From Pseudanabaena sp041687725 (GTDB lineage Bacteria > Cyanobacteriota > Cyanobacteriia > Pseudanabaenales > Pseudanabaenaceae): a DNA stretch of 64,000 nt. Positions 35,373-44,338 of this stretch are shown here, piece by piece. The position numbers were made by a program, and so were the translations under genes. Each line of letters starts with the position of its first letter. Position 1 is the stretch's first letter. The notes under the pieces were generated by a model, which had not been told where the DNA came from, searched no databases, and saw only the letters and a program-made list of their open reading frames with translations. Location of the stretch: the NCBI GenBank assembly GCA_041687725.1, contig JBDNJN010000013.1, positions 1 to 64,000 on the forward strand, in the 5' to 3' direction.

Positions 35373-35869
35373 AAAGTAACTCCTCGACTAACTAAATATA
35401 TCTTTGCATCAGCTATAAAACTTGTCACGAATAATTCTGTGTCATCCTGCGTGTTTACCAAATCTGATTCTACGGATGTGTGATCGTAGTCTGATAAGTT
35501 TCTATCATCTCGTAAAACCCCAATCTGGTTTGAGTATGTACTATGGTTGCTTAATTCATTAGGAAGTATTGTCTTTTTATGATCATCTACCTCTGTTCCA
35601 AAAGAACCACTATCATCAAGACTTATAGCACGACGGACATTATAAGCACCGTAATAAAATCTAGAAATTCGTTGTCGCCAGTGCTGCTTGGCTAAATGCT
35701 TTGCAAATATGTAATGTGACTCTCCAAGATCAAATAATAGTTTCACATTTGCATTGATCTCATTCCGTATAGCATTACATGCGTCATCATCTAGAATGTG
35801 ACGCAAATTTTTTAGCATCTTATGAGAATTTGAGGAAGCAAGTAAAAGATGTGGCGGTTTTAAACCCAT
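35369..35869 (-). CDS. HEPN-domain protein (putative RNase)
   Basis: 166 residues from ATG 35869, chosen for the GGAG seven bases upstream; a GTG at 35890 is an alternative. The all-helical pattern with SRFYYGAYNVRRAI resembles the first HEPN helices, and RNLSDYDH (R123-H130) is the RX4-6H catalytic signature of HEPN RNases, here RX6H. No MNT nucleotidyltransferase is adjacent; the partner is instead the ATPase encoded immediately downstream. A toxin or defence effector is the most likely role. Confidence 0.75.
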   Translation of the reverse strand: MGLKPPHLLLASSNSHKMLKNLRHILDDDACNAIRNEINANVKLLFDLGESHYIFAKHLAKQHWRQRISRFYYGAYNVRRAISLDDSGSFGTEVDDHKKTILPNELSNHSTYSNQIGVLRDDRNLSDYDHTSVESDLVNTQDDTELFVTSFIADAKIYLVSRGVTL

Positions 35870-35890
35870 CAAAACACTCCAGACAACCAC

Positions 35891-36147
35891 GGACTAATTA
35901 GCTTAGCATTTCTAGGATTCAAAGACAATTGATTGCCGTTGACTTCATCGTGTAATACAGAAAGAGATTAATTTTAGACTATGAGTTAAACAACAATTTT
36001 TCAGTTTTGAGAGTAATAAGTGATCGGATGTATTTAAATAATTTAATTAGGGAATTTCAAATAATTTCCAATATTATCTAGCTTTCTAGATTCATATATC
36101 ACTGCAATCTTGATATGGGCAATATAATGAATCAAAGATCAAGACAA
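35891..36147. other. Promoter region of the HEPN-ATPase operon; no gene seen
   Basis: AT-rich DNA with no convincing open frame. Contains the presumed promoter of the HEPN gene on the minus strand and decayed sequence downstream of the truncated DUF5615 frame. Confidence 0.5.
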
Positions 36148-36258
36148 TCAATCTACTATTTCACTAACTCCTGAATCACTTCTACATCCAAAGCGCAATA
36201 TTTTCTTCAATTGCGTCACAAACTTGCAACTCAAATTTTGATCGAATAGCAACCTCAT
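36148..36258 (-). pseudogene. Truncated DUF5615 (PIN-like toxin) gene
   Basis: ATG 36258 overlaps the stop of the DUF433 gene in an ATGA, as usual for this pair. The 36-residue product begins MRLLFDQNLSCKFVTQL, clearly related to MKLLFDENLSPKLPRIL of the intact DUF5615 gene at 63181-63516. After about residue 20 the resemblance is lost and a stop comes at 36148, whereas the intact protein has 111 residues. The catalytic acidic residues of the later part are therefore missing. A deletion or frameshift remnant. Confidence 0.75.
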
Positions 36259-36485
36259 GCAGCACCAACAAAAGCCATCAAACGATGTTCGCGATCTGCT
36301 GCAAATTCTAAACAAGCTCTAATATCTTGTTCTGTCAATTCTTGGAAATCTTCTAAAATTTCTGCATGAGACATACCCGCCGACAGCCAGCCTAAAACAT
36401 CATACACAGTAATCCGCATCCGCCTAATGCAAGGCTTTCCACCTCGTTTATCAGGCTCAATTGTGATGAAGTTGCGGTAATTCAT
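36255..36485 (-). CDS. DUF433 antitoxin
   Basis: 76-residue small winged-helix protein of the DUF433 family, usually the antitoxin of a DUF433/DUF5615 pair. It has ITIEPDKRGGKPCIRRMRITVYDVLGWL and the EILEDFQELTEQDIRACLEFAADRE end. Close paralogue of the protein at 63500-63745. Its toxin partner just downstream is broken, so this is an orphan antitoxin. Confidence 0.85.
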   Translation of the reverse strand: MNYRNFITIEPDKRGGKPCIRRMRITVYDVLGWLSAGMSHAEILEDFQELTEQDIRACLEFAADREHRLMAFVGAA

Positions 36486-36709
36486 ATTTTCTTCGAGATA
36501 ATCACGCTAACTCAGTTTAGCATAGACAACAAGAGTGTTTCAGCGCTCAGAGGCGATCGCATTTTAGCTTATGATTTTAGCGTTTGTTTAGAGCGATCGC
36601 GAATATCAAGTAGGCTATGATTGGAGCGTGACTGAGCCGCAAAAGTGCCTATCATAAATAATTTTCTTCATTTAGATTTTACGATAGGCGATCGCATTTA
36701 CAGGTAACT

Positions 36710-36871
36710 ATGCTGGATTTACAGAAACTGATGGGACAGATGCAAGAGATGTCTGAACAATTGCAGAGAGAAGCTCAGCAATTGACAGTCAAACTCGATC
36801 ACAGTGTTTTTATTATTGTACTTAATTCATTCATTTCGAGTATTTCTATCAAAAGAATCCATTGTTTGTAA
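36710..36871 (+). pseudogene. Short orphan frame, possible remnant of a NurA-like gene
   Basis: 53 codons. MLDLQKLMGQMQEMSEQLQR recalls the start of cyanobacterial NurA-domain nucleases; after about 30 residues the sequence turns hydrophobic and unrelated. It may be the broken-off start of a longer gene. No clear ribosome-binding site (CAGGTAACT upstream). The rest of the gap 36486-37068 holds an HIP1-rich stretch near 36550-36700 and the atpC terminator. Confidence 0.4.
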
Positions 36872-36989
36872 GGATTAACGGATTTACTGAAAAGAGTAAA
36901 TAAGTATGAAAACCTAATTGAGTCTGGGTTATGTCTTTATATCCCGAATTAGCTGACCAGTGCCGCCAATGTGAAGGGCTTCCAAAACA

Positions 36990-37026
36990 AATAAAAGAAG
37001 AAGCGATCGCCAATTGGCGATCGCTT
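36990..37026 (-). terminator. Probable terminator of atpD-atpC
   Basis: AAGCGATCGC CAATTGGCGATCGCTT is a perfect 26-base palindrome made of two HIP1 octamers. On the minus strand it is followed by CTTCTTTTATTTGTTTT. An extra hairpin, CTTTCGCTTTGCGAAAG, lies at 37045-37061. Confidence 0.7.
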
Positions 37027-37068
37027 ATTTCGTTTATTCAAGTCTTTCGCTTTGCGAAAGCTTATAGA

Positions 37069-37473
37069 TTAGATAGCAGTAGTTGCTTGGACTCTAGCGC
37101 GAGCCATCCGCAAATTTTGCTCAGCTTGAATTTTGCCTTGCTTATCTTCAGCCTTAATACCAGCCAAAGCTTGCTCAGCATCTGCAAGTTTTTTACGAGC
37201 CTCTTCAACATTGATCGTGCTGCCGAGTTCGCCACTACGCACCAAAACGGTTACTTCGTTTTCCTCAACTTCAGCGAAACCACCTGTTAAAGCGATCGCA
37301 TTCCAAGTTTTGTCCTTACGAAAACGTAACACGCCTGTTTCGAGTGCCGAAATCAGAGGAGCGTGATCAGTCAAAATACCCAATTGCCCTGTGGAACTAG
37401 GTAAAATCACTTCCTCTGCGACAGTATCCAGAATCGTTTGATCTGGGGCAATTACTTTTACAGTTAGAGTCAT
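37069..37473 (-). CDS. atpC: ATP synthase epsilon subunit
   Basis: Central-stalk subunit of the thylakoid F1 ATP synthase, 134 residues: an N-terminal beta sandwich (MTLTVKVIAPDQTILDTVAEEV, LPSSTGQLGILTDHAPLISAL) and a C-terminal helical hairpin (EEARKKLADAEQALAGI) able to inhibit the enzyme. It follows atpD after three bases; atpD-atpC apart from the main atp cluster is the normal cyanobacterial arrangement. Confidence 0.97.
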   Translation of the reverse strand: MTLTVKVIAPDQTILDTVAEEVILPSSTGQLGILTDHAPLISALETGVLRFRKDKTWNAIALTGGFAEVEENEVTVLVRSGELGSTINVEEARKKLADAEQALAGIKAEDKQGKIQAEQNLRMARARVQATTAI

Positions 37474-37476
37474 GAT

Positions 37477-38913
37477 TTATTTACCAGCAGCTTTGAGCTT
37501 TTCAGCTTTTTCGATCACTTCTTCGATGTTGCCAACGAGGTAGAAAGCTTGCTCAGGAAGTTCGTCAAATTCACCCTTGAGGATGCGATCGAAACCACTG
37601 ATGCTTTCTTCGAGGGTGACATACTTACCAGGCGAACCAGTAAATACTTCGGCAACGAAGAATGGCTGAGACAAGAAGCGCTCAATCCGACGGGCGCGAG
37701 CAACCGCTAGTTTGTCATCTTCAGAAAGTTCATCTAGACCCAAAATGGCGATGATATCTTGCAGTTCTTTGTAGCGCTGAAGAATTACTTGCACGCCACG
37801 AGCTACACGGTAATGCTCATCACTGACCACACCTGGTTGCAACATCGTCGAAGAAGAATCGAGAGGGTCAACCGCAGGATAAATCCCCTTAGAAGCCAAG
37901 CCACGAGACAATACGGTAGTTGCATCAAGGTGAGCAAATGTGGTTGCAGGAGCAGGGTCAGTCAAGTCATCCGCAGGAACGTAAACCGCTTGTACCGAGG
38001 TAATTGAACCTTCAGTAGTCGAAGTAATCCGCTCTTGCAAAGCGCCCATATCTGTCGCCAAAGTTGGTTGATAACCTACAGCCGATGGCATCCGACCAAG
38101 TAGCGCCGATACTTCCGAGCCAGCTTGAGTGAAGCGGAAAATATTGTCGATGAACAACAATACGTCTTGCTTGGAAACGTCACGGAAATATTCAGCCATG
38201 GTCAAAGCGGTTAAGCCCACACGCATACGCGCTCCAGGTGGCTCATTCATTTGACCGTAAACCAGAGCGAGGTACTGAAGTACGCCCGATTCTTTCATTT
38301 CGTGGTAAAGGTCATTACCTTCGCGGGTACGTTCGCCCACACCACCAAACACCGAAACACCAGAGTGCTTTTTGGCGATGTTGTTGATTAGCTCTTGGAT
38401 TAATACGGTCTTGCCTACGCCAGCACCACCAAATAGTCCAATTTTGCCACCACGACGATAAGGTGCGAGCAGGTCAATTACCTTAATGCCCGTTTCAAAT
38501 GTGGTTGGGGTGGTTTCTAAAGAGGTGAAAGGAGGCGATGGACGGTGAATTGGGAATTTTTCTTCGGTAACAACAGGACCTAATTCATCAATAGGTTCGC
38601 CCAATACGTTGAAAATCCGACCAAGGGTGTTAGGACCAACAGGAACCGTAATCGGTGCGCCTGTATCGGTTACATCCATACCTCTAACTATGCCGTCAGT
38701 GGTACTCATCGCTACAGCGCGAACTTGGTTATCGCCTAATAATTGTTGTACTTCACAGGTGACATTGATGTCTTGCCCTGCGGAGTTACGTCCAGTGACG
38801 ACAACTGCGTTATAGATTTCAGGGACTTTGCCACTGGGGAACTCAGCATCGACCACAGGACCGATGATCTTGGTGATGCGCCCGACGGATACTTTTTCTG
38901 CGGTAATTGCCAT
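37477..38913 (-). CDS. atpD: ATP synthase beta subunit
   Basis: Catalytic F1 subunit, 478 residues. P-loop GGAGVGKTVL, catalytic Glu in GGVGERTREGNDLY, Walker B VLLFIDNIFRFTQAGSEVSALLGR, and the DELSEED-type loop LDELSEDDKL are all present. Start ATG 38913 (MAITAEKVSVGRITKIIGPVVD). First gene of the atpD-atpC operon; its promoter must be in the 320 bases upstream. Confidence 0.98.
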   Translation of the reverse strand: MAITAEKVSVGRITKIIGPVVDAEFPSGKVPEIYNAVVVTGRNSAGQDINVTCEVQQLLGDNQVRAVAMSTTDGIVRGMDVTDTGAPITVPVGPNTLGRIFNVLGEPIDELGPVVTEEKFPIHRPSPPFTSLETTPTTFETGIKVIDLLAPYRRGGKIGLFGGAGVGKTVLIQELINNIAKKHSGVSVFGGVGERTREGNDLYHEMKESGVLQYLALVYGQMNEPPGARMRVGLTALTMAEYFRDVSKQDVLLFIDNIFRFTQAGSEVSALLGRMPSAVGYQPTLATDMGALQERITSTTEGSITSVQAVYVPADDLTDPAPATTFAHLDATTVLSRGLASKGIYPAVDPLDSSSTMLQPGVVSDEHYRVARGVQVILQRYKELQDIIAILGLDELSEDDKLAVARARRIERFLSQPFFVAEVFTGSPGKYVTLEESISGFDRILKGEFDELPEQAFYLVGNIEEVIEKAEKLKAAGK

Positions 38914-39233
38914 GCTTGCTGTTAACTCCAGCCTCTTAACTCAAGATCTAAAAAATTTGCAATGAAATAAGTGTGAAAAAATGCAATCGCTGAAACTATA
39001 AAAATTTTAACTTTTGCAGTCACATCTAAAGCTAGCTGCCTCTTAAAATATCATTTAACGTGCCTCGAAAGATCGCTGATTTCTTGAAAAGTATCTTAGA
39101 AGCCAAAATAATGTGGAGGAGCGGCGGCGGCTGAAGGGGGTAGTGTTATCTATAATTGAGCAAGGGGCTTAAGCCCCTTGTTCTAATAGATTAAACAAAG
39201 ATGGCGATCGCAATCTTTGTTATTGCTAATAAT
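38914..39233. other. Gap upstream of atpD with one 20-bp palindrome
   Basis: No gene. It contains the atpD promoter (minus strand) and a fourth copy of CAAGGGGCTTAAGCCCCTTG at 39161-39180, the palindrome that occurs in tandem at 29388-29481. An HIP1 octamer is at 39203-39210. Confidence 0.6.
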
Positions 39234-39608
39234 TTATAGCTGAATAATTTGATTGAGCCGATCGCATACTTGAGCAAACAAATCATTGTTCAGTTTGCCT
39301 AATGGATGTGGCTTTGCACCCTGTAAACGCCAATCAAAAGATTTAGGCTGATGACAAAGCACATAGCTGATTTTATCAACTTTGCGTCCTGAAGCTTTGC
39401 CCACAGTTACGGCAAAAGGATTATCAGCATTACATGCTGCCGTTGTCATTGGTAAACCAATCACGATCGCAGTTTTCTCAATAAATATTTTTGGCGATAG
39501 CACTAAGAATGGATGAATATCTCGCATTTCTTGACCGATCTGTGGATTGCAATCGATCCAAATAATATCTTGGCGGTCAGGTATCCATAGGTTCTCGCCT
39601 TCTACCAC
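39234..39608 (-). CDS. mazF: MazF/PemK-family toxin
   Basis: 124-residue sequence-specific endoribonuclease of the MazF fold. Family marks are PDRQDIIWIDCNPQIGQEM near the start, HPFLVLSPKIF, VIGLPMTT, and the conserved SYVLCHQPKSFDW block (MazF: DQVKSIDWR). The start overlaps the antitoxin gene by 7 bp. Presumably held inactive by MazE; release would cleave cellular mRNA. Confidence 0.9.
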   Translation of the reverse strand: MVEGENLWIPDRQDIIWIDCNPQIGQEMRDIHPFLVLSPKIFIEKTAIVIGLPMTTAACNADNPFAVTVGKASGRKVDKISYVLCHQPKSFDWRLQGAKPHPLGKLNNDLFAQVCDRLNQIIQL

Positions 39609-39856
39609 TGTTCTGCGCCAAGTCTTTGCTCTGCGATCATAACTTCGCCACCATGTCGGGCTGGATCGAAATTGGCTAGGCGTTCTTCAAGAGTCAATGG
39701 TTCATTTAGTACTGGCACGATAATAACGTGACCTTCGACAACGGAGAGGCGAACTCTTTGATTCACGCTTAAATGGGCTTCACGGGCGATCGCCGCAGGT
39801 AGGCGCACACCTAAGTTATTGCCCCATGTTTTGATATCGAGTATTACTTCAGTCAT
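39602..39856 (-). CDS. mazE: MazE-family antitoxin
   Basis: 84 residues: an N-terminal AbrB/MazE swapped-hairpin DNA-binding domain (IKTWGNNLGVRLPAAIAREAHLS, NQRVRLSVVEGHVIIVP) and a C-terminal tail rich in acidic residues that would wrap the toxin. First gene of the mazEF pair, probably autoregulating its promoter in the AT-rich sequence at 39857-39900. Confidence 0.9.
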   Translation of the reverse strand: MTEVILDIKTWGNNLGVRLPAAIAREAHLSVNQRVRLSVVEGHVIIVPVLNEPLTLEERLANFDPARHGGEVMIAEQRLGAEQW

Positions 39857-39961
39857 TACAACCTTTCAAGAACGATACGTTTAAACATAAGTATAAACAT
39901 TATAGTTTATCCATAATCGCGATCGCAGAATACACGAAGACTTTCTTGGCTTTTGTGTAGT

Positions 39962-40102
39962 TTACTGAGGAAATTCTTCTAAATATAGCTCTGTTGCTTC
40001 TCTGAGATTTGCGATCGCTTCTTCAATAGTTTCACCTTGGCTAGCAGTCCCAACTTCTGGACATTCAGCCACATAGACATCTTCATTCCCTGTATAAAAT
40101 CG
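39962..40102 (-). pseudogene. HicB-like antitoxin remnant
   Basis: A frame of 46 codons plus stop without a proper start codon. It reads VYVAECPEVGTASQGETIEE and continues AIANLREATELYLEEFP, the strongly conserved middle and end of HicB antitoxins. The first 10-15 residues are lost: an in-frame TAG lies at 40103-40105. No HicA toxin frame is visible next to it, so the module appears dead. Confidence 0.75.
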
Positions 40103-40157
40103 CTAAAAATGTAAGAGAGCTTTTTTGCTTTTTCTTTGTTTTACTACCTGCAAAGGA

Positions 40158-40229
40158 GATCGCTAATTTAGCAGGGCGATCGCACGAAATAATCAATCGA
40201 AAGGCGATCGCTAATTTAGCAAGGCGATC
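40158..40229. repeat. Direct repeat of 24 bp in the gap before the methyltransferase gene
   Basis: GATCGCTAATTTAGCAGGGC continuing GATC at 40158-40181 recurs at 40206-40229 with one mismatch, 48 bases apart. Both ends are HIP1-like. Nothing else is seen in 40103-40492 apart from the promoter of the methyltransferase gene. Confidence 0.7.
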
Positions 40230-40492
40230 TTAATTTGGCGGTTACATCTGATTCTTAAGCCACCCGATGCTTCCTATCTCATAACTGCAATTACATTTTG
40301 TCACTACACTACCAACAAGATTTGGCAAAAAATAAATCATGACTATTGGATGAAATTTTCTGTTTATTTTATAGTGGTTAACAAATTAGCTTAGGTCTTT
40401 CATTATTCGTTTATAATAGAGTGCTAAATTTACAGATACATATAGCTAAACAGTTAATATCGTGAGTTTGTTTTTCAAGGAGATCAAAAAGA

Positions 40493-43400
40493 GTGAACGC
40501 AACCATCAGCCAAAGCTGGATACAGCAGCTTAACTTGGCTGATAAACAAGTACCTGAATTTTTTCGGAGCTTTGAGGAACTTGAGGCTGCACAGATTGGT
40601 ATATCTCAAATTCATGTTATGCGTAGGGCTTGGCAAGATTTAGAACTTGATGGAATTCTATACCAAGACAGATCACCATATATTTATATTAAAGAAGTCA
40701 CTAGTATCGATCTAGAGCAAACTAGGAAGTTACATCGGAGGCTATGGAATCAGGGAATAGCCCCATTTCTATTAATAGTTAGTCCAGATGAGTTTCATAT
40801 ATATTCTAGTTTAGCTCTCCCAGCTAAAGCAGATGAAGAAATAAATGACGATCATCGATTGGTTGAAGTACTGAGCCGAGCATCAGATGCTCTAGAGCTA
40901 AGGCAATTTTCGCGATCGCTTGAGTTTGGAGAACTATTTCAGAAGAAGCCAAAATCATTTAATCCTGAGTTACGAGTAGATCGCTACTTGCTGAAAAACC
41001 TAAAGGCGGCGAGAGAAATATTGCTTGAGCCAGTAGGCGGTGAAACACTTGATCTCAAGATTATCCATGCTTTGTTATGGAGAATAATTTTTATCTCCTA
41101 TCTAACCGATAGAAAGATTATCGATTCGAGATACTTTAATAAAATTGGAGCCAATGGTGCTGAAAACTTGCTACAACTTTTAGAAACATCCTCTCCAGAA
41201 ATTTCTAAGGATTTGCTATATAGATTGTTTCAACAATTGAAGCAGGACTTTAACGGGGATCTATTTGAAGGGGATTTACTCAATGAGCGTCAAACTGTCA
41301 AAACTTCCCACATAAAAATACTTGGAAAGCTATTGAGAAGGGACGATCTAAAGGAAGGTCAGCTTTCTCTAGGTTTTTGGGTTTATGATTTTAGTGTTAT
41401 TCCAATTGAAACTATTAGTGGGATTTACGAACAGTTTTTGGAGGTAGAATCCCCTAAACAGAAAAAAGAAAGTGGTACATATTACACGCCAAGGTTTCTA
41501 GCTGAAATTGTTCTTGATATAGCTTTAGAGAAATTCACATCATTATCAGGCAAGAAATTTCTCGATCCAGCTTGTGGCTCAGGAATTTTTCTGGTGTCAT
41601 TATTCAATCGGCTGGCGCAAGAATGGTTGAGAACTAATCGGGATGCTAGTAATAAAAATCGCGCCGATGCACTGAGTAATATTCTGCAAAATCAACTTTT
41701 TGGAGTTGATGCTGATCCTACAGAAACAGCTTGTCGAATTGCAGCTTTTAGTCTATATCTAGCTTTCCTCGATCAGCTTGAACCCAGAGCTATTCAAGAG
41801 TTACAAGAACAAGGCAATGTTCTGCCAAATTTAGTAGGGCATAACATTCTGTGTCAAGATTTTTTTGATGATGATTTGGTATTGTCCAATGATTTTGATT
41901 TAGTTGTGGGCAATCCGCCTTGGGCAAGAGGTTCAAATCAAGAAACTTTAGTTGAACGTTGGTGTAAACAAGAAAGATTACCAATGGCGCAGAAACAATT
42001 AGCCTATGGGTTTATTTGGAAAGCTCCACGTCATCTTAAAGATACTGGTCTCGTTTGTTTTTTGCTTCCTTCATCAATTTTACTAAATCATCAAGCTAAA
42101 GCTCTAGATGCCCAATACCATTGGTTATCTAATCATACAATCGAGACAGTCCTCAATTTATCTGACATGAGATTCTATCTATTTGATGGAGCAATTCGAC
42201 CAGCATTAGTTGTCAGTTATACGAAAGAATTGCCTGATAAATCGAAGAACTTTATTGATTACCTAGTTCCTAAAACTGAGCGAGAAATTTTGAGTGCAGA
42301 AATCATTAGTATTGCGCCAGAAGATCGCGTTCAAATTAAGTTAGAAAGAGTACTTCACGATCTTAGTAATGGTGAAGCTGCACTGGATTGGAAACAGAAT
42401 TTTTGGGGAACTCCAAGAGATCAAAAGTTTTTAGATCGATTAAATGCTTTACCTCGTCTTAGTGATGCAGTCGATCAGCTTACAGTTAGACCTAACCAAA
42501 GAACCAAGCGATGGATTATTGGTCAAGGTTTTCAACCAGAAGGAGCTAATGACGATCCCGAAAAGAGTAAGATCCCATCTTGGAATCCAGATCAGTTATT
42601 TCTAGAAGGAAAGAGTAAAGATATCGATCTTCTATTATTGGAGTCAGACTGTAGTAGGATCGGCGATAGATTTCAACGCCTACGGAGATTCCCTGACAAT
42701 CGAATTTTCCAAGCACCTCATGTTCTAGTGACACAAGGTTTGAGAGTAGCTTACTCAGGATTTGACGTTGTTTTTCGTCATTCTATTCAAGGGATTTATG
42801 GAAATAAGCAAGATGCGAATATACTTACATTTCTTGCTGCTACTTTAAACTCAGACTTAGCTAATTATTTTCTTTTTCACACTTCTGCCAATTGGGGTAC
42901 TGAAAGAGATACAACTCATGAGAGTGAGCTTTTACGGTTCCCATTTCCGTTTCCAGAAGATGTATATATACCTAAAGAATCAGAAAAAATCATTAGCGAG
43001 GTTAGTTCTATACTTGGTCAACTAAAAAATCAATTAGAGAAGACCATAGTTGGAAGAGACGAAATAATTAAGCAAACCAAAAGAGAACTACTGAGTTATA
43101 TATATCGCTATTATCAAATTGATGAACTTGAACAAATCTTAATCAATGACACAGTAAATTGTTGGATTCCTAGCTCGACACCAAATCGGGGTAGTTCTAA
43201 TATTCCTACTTTAAAAAATAGTACTCAGCCAGAACGGCTAGAATACCTTACTCTTTTATGTAAACTCCTTAATACATGGTCTAGACGCGGTAGTTATCAA
43301 GTATCAGGAAAAATTATTTTTGCACCTAGATCTGGAATGGCAGTTATAACTTTACAGAAAGTAGCATCTCAGGATGTACAGCCTATTGATGAACACTCAT

Positions 43401-43615
43401 CTAGTTCTGAATTGGATGCCGTTATTAGCAGGATTTTAAAGCTGTTACCAAGACATGAAGGTAGTATTGCCTATTATCGTAATATCAAGATTTTTGATAG
43501 AGATAAGTTGTATATACTCAAACCTTTAACCTACAGATTTTGGAGCAAAACAACTGCTCTGAATGATGCCGATGAAATTGCGGCATCAATTCTTACTAAT
43601 AATCATAGGGGGTGA
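40493..43615 (+). CDS. N6-adenine DNA methyltransferase (Eco57I/class I type) of a restriction-modification system
   Basis: 1040 residues starting with GTG 40493 after an AAGGAG ribosome-binding site. The N-terminal 300 residues end in IPIETISGIYEQFLE, which precedes the methylase core in this class. Core motifs: SGTYYTPRFLAEIV (329-337), SAM-binding LDPACGSGIF (358-366) and catalytic NPPW (474-477). The C-terminal half (about 640-1040) would be target recognition. No nuclease motif was recognised in it; the gene three bases downstream supplies one. AT-rich composition suggests acquisition by transfer. Confidence 0.87.
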   Translation: MNATISQSWIQQLNLADKQVPEFFRSFEELEAAQIGISQIHVMRRAWQDLELDGILYQDRSPYIYIKEVTSIDLEQTRKLHRRLWNQGIAPFLLIVSPDEFHIYSSLALPAKADEEINDDHRLVEVLSRASDALELRQFSRSLEFGELFQKKPKSFNPELRVDRYLLKNLKAAREILLEPVGGETLDLKIIHALLWRIIFISYLTDRKIIDSRYFNKIGANGAENLLQLLETSSPEISKDLLYRLFQQLKQDFNGDLFEGDLLNERQTVKTSHIKILGKLLRRDDLKEGQLSLGFWVYDFSVIPIETISGIYEQFLEVESPKQKKESGTYYTPRFLAEIVLDIALEKFTSLSGKKFLDPACGSGIFLVSLFNRLAQEWLRTNRDASNKNRADALSNILQNQLFGVDADPTETACRIAAFSLYLAFLDQLEPRAIQELQEQGNVLPNLVGHNILCQDFFDDDLVLSNDFDLVVGNPPWARGSNQETLVERWCKQERLPMAQKQLAYGFIWKAPRHLKDTGLVCFLLPSSILLNHQAKALDAQYHWLSNHTIETVLNLSDMRFYLFDGAIRPALVVSYTKELPDKSKNFIDYLVPKTEREILSAEIISIAPEDRVQIKLERVLHDLSNGEAALDWKQNFWGTPRDQKFLDRLNALPRLSDAVDQLTVRPNQRTKRWIIGQGFQPEGANDDPEKSKIPSWNPDQLFLEGKSKDIDLLLLESDCSRIGDRFQRLRRFPDNRIFQAPHVLVTQGLRVAYSGFDVVFRHSIQGIYGNKQDANILTFLAATLNSDLANYFLFHTSANWGTERDTTHESELLRFPFPFPEDVYIPKESEKIISEVSSILGQLKNQLEKTIVGRDEIIKQTKRELLSYIYRYYQIDELEQILINDTVNCWIPSSTPNRGSSNIPTLKNSTQPERLEYLTLLCKLLNTWSRRGSYQVSGKIIFAPRSGMAVITLQKVASQDVQPIDEHSSSSELDAVISRILKLLPRHEGSIAYYRNIKIFDRDKLYILKPLTYRFWSKTTALNDADEIAASILTNNHRG

Positions 43616-43618
43616 TTT

Positions 43619-44269
43619 ATGGTATTTGGTAGCCAAGACGGTTGGGCTGACTTCTTTCCAGATGATTTAATTCCAGATATTCTAAACATGATGGTAAATG
43701 TTTGGGAAGATTTTAAACTTACTATTGATGAGAAGCATGAAGTTCCGATCACAAGACGCTTCCGAGCTAGGCTTGAGCAATACAAAGATTTAAAAAGGCT
43801 ACCCATTAGAATTGACCGTGAAGTTTCTATAGATAATCTAGCCACAGCAGAAGAATTGGGACGAATAGACTTACGACTTACACATGGTTATCTTAGTGAT
43901 GTTTATTTTGCTTTTGAGTGCAAGCGACTAAATATATCCGTCACCAATAAAAAAAATGGTCGTACTAATATCAGTTCCCTAGCAAAAGAATATGTTATGA
44001 ATGGAATGACTAGATTTGTTGGTTCGGAACCACAATACGCAATAGGTTTAAAGCAAGGTGGGATGATCGGATATGTTATGAATGGGAAGACAGATACAGC
44101 AATAACAGCCGTCAATAAACAGGTCAAGGATAACTACATAGATTTACAAATGAAATCGCCAAATGGGTTAAATCCATCATCTAGATTAACAAATAAATTG
44201 CTGAGAGAAAGCCTACATCACCTCCCAAATCAAGAATTTACAATACATCATGTCTTTTTACCTGTTTAA
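43619..44269 (+). CDS. Putative PD-(D/E)XK restriction endonuclease
   Basis: 216 residues; family not recognised by name. The segment GRIDLRLTHGYLSDVYFAFECKRL has D84, E100 and K102 in the spacing of a PD-(D/E)XK active site (D-x15-ExK). Upstream residues LPIRIDREVSI may form the first helix/strand. It begins three bases after the methyltransferase gene, with AGGGGGTGA as ribosome-binding site, so the pair is one operon. The likely role is the cleaving partner of the methyltransferase. Confidence 0.7.
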   Translation: MVFGSQDGWADFFPDDLIPDILNMMVNVWEDFKLTIDEKHEVPITRRFRARLEQYKDLKRLPIRIDREVSIDNLATAEELGRIDLRLTHGYLSDVYFAFECKRLNISVTNKKNGRTNISSLAKEYVMNGMTRFVGSEPQYAIGLKQGGMIGYVMNGKTDTAITAVNKQVKDNYIDLQMKSPNGLNPSSRLTNKLLRESLHHLPNQEFTIHHVFLPV

Positions 44270-44338
44270 GATCAACATTTTTTCAAGCTTGTATTCATCA
44301 ACGCCGAAATCATAATTCTCTATTAGCAAGTCGGCGAT

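Noticed and set aside
36931..37290. Plus-strand open frame of 119 codons
   Set aside because: It runs through the atpC terminator palindrome and antisense to atpC. The first 35 codons look protein-like, but the remainder is the antisense of a conserved gene.
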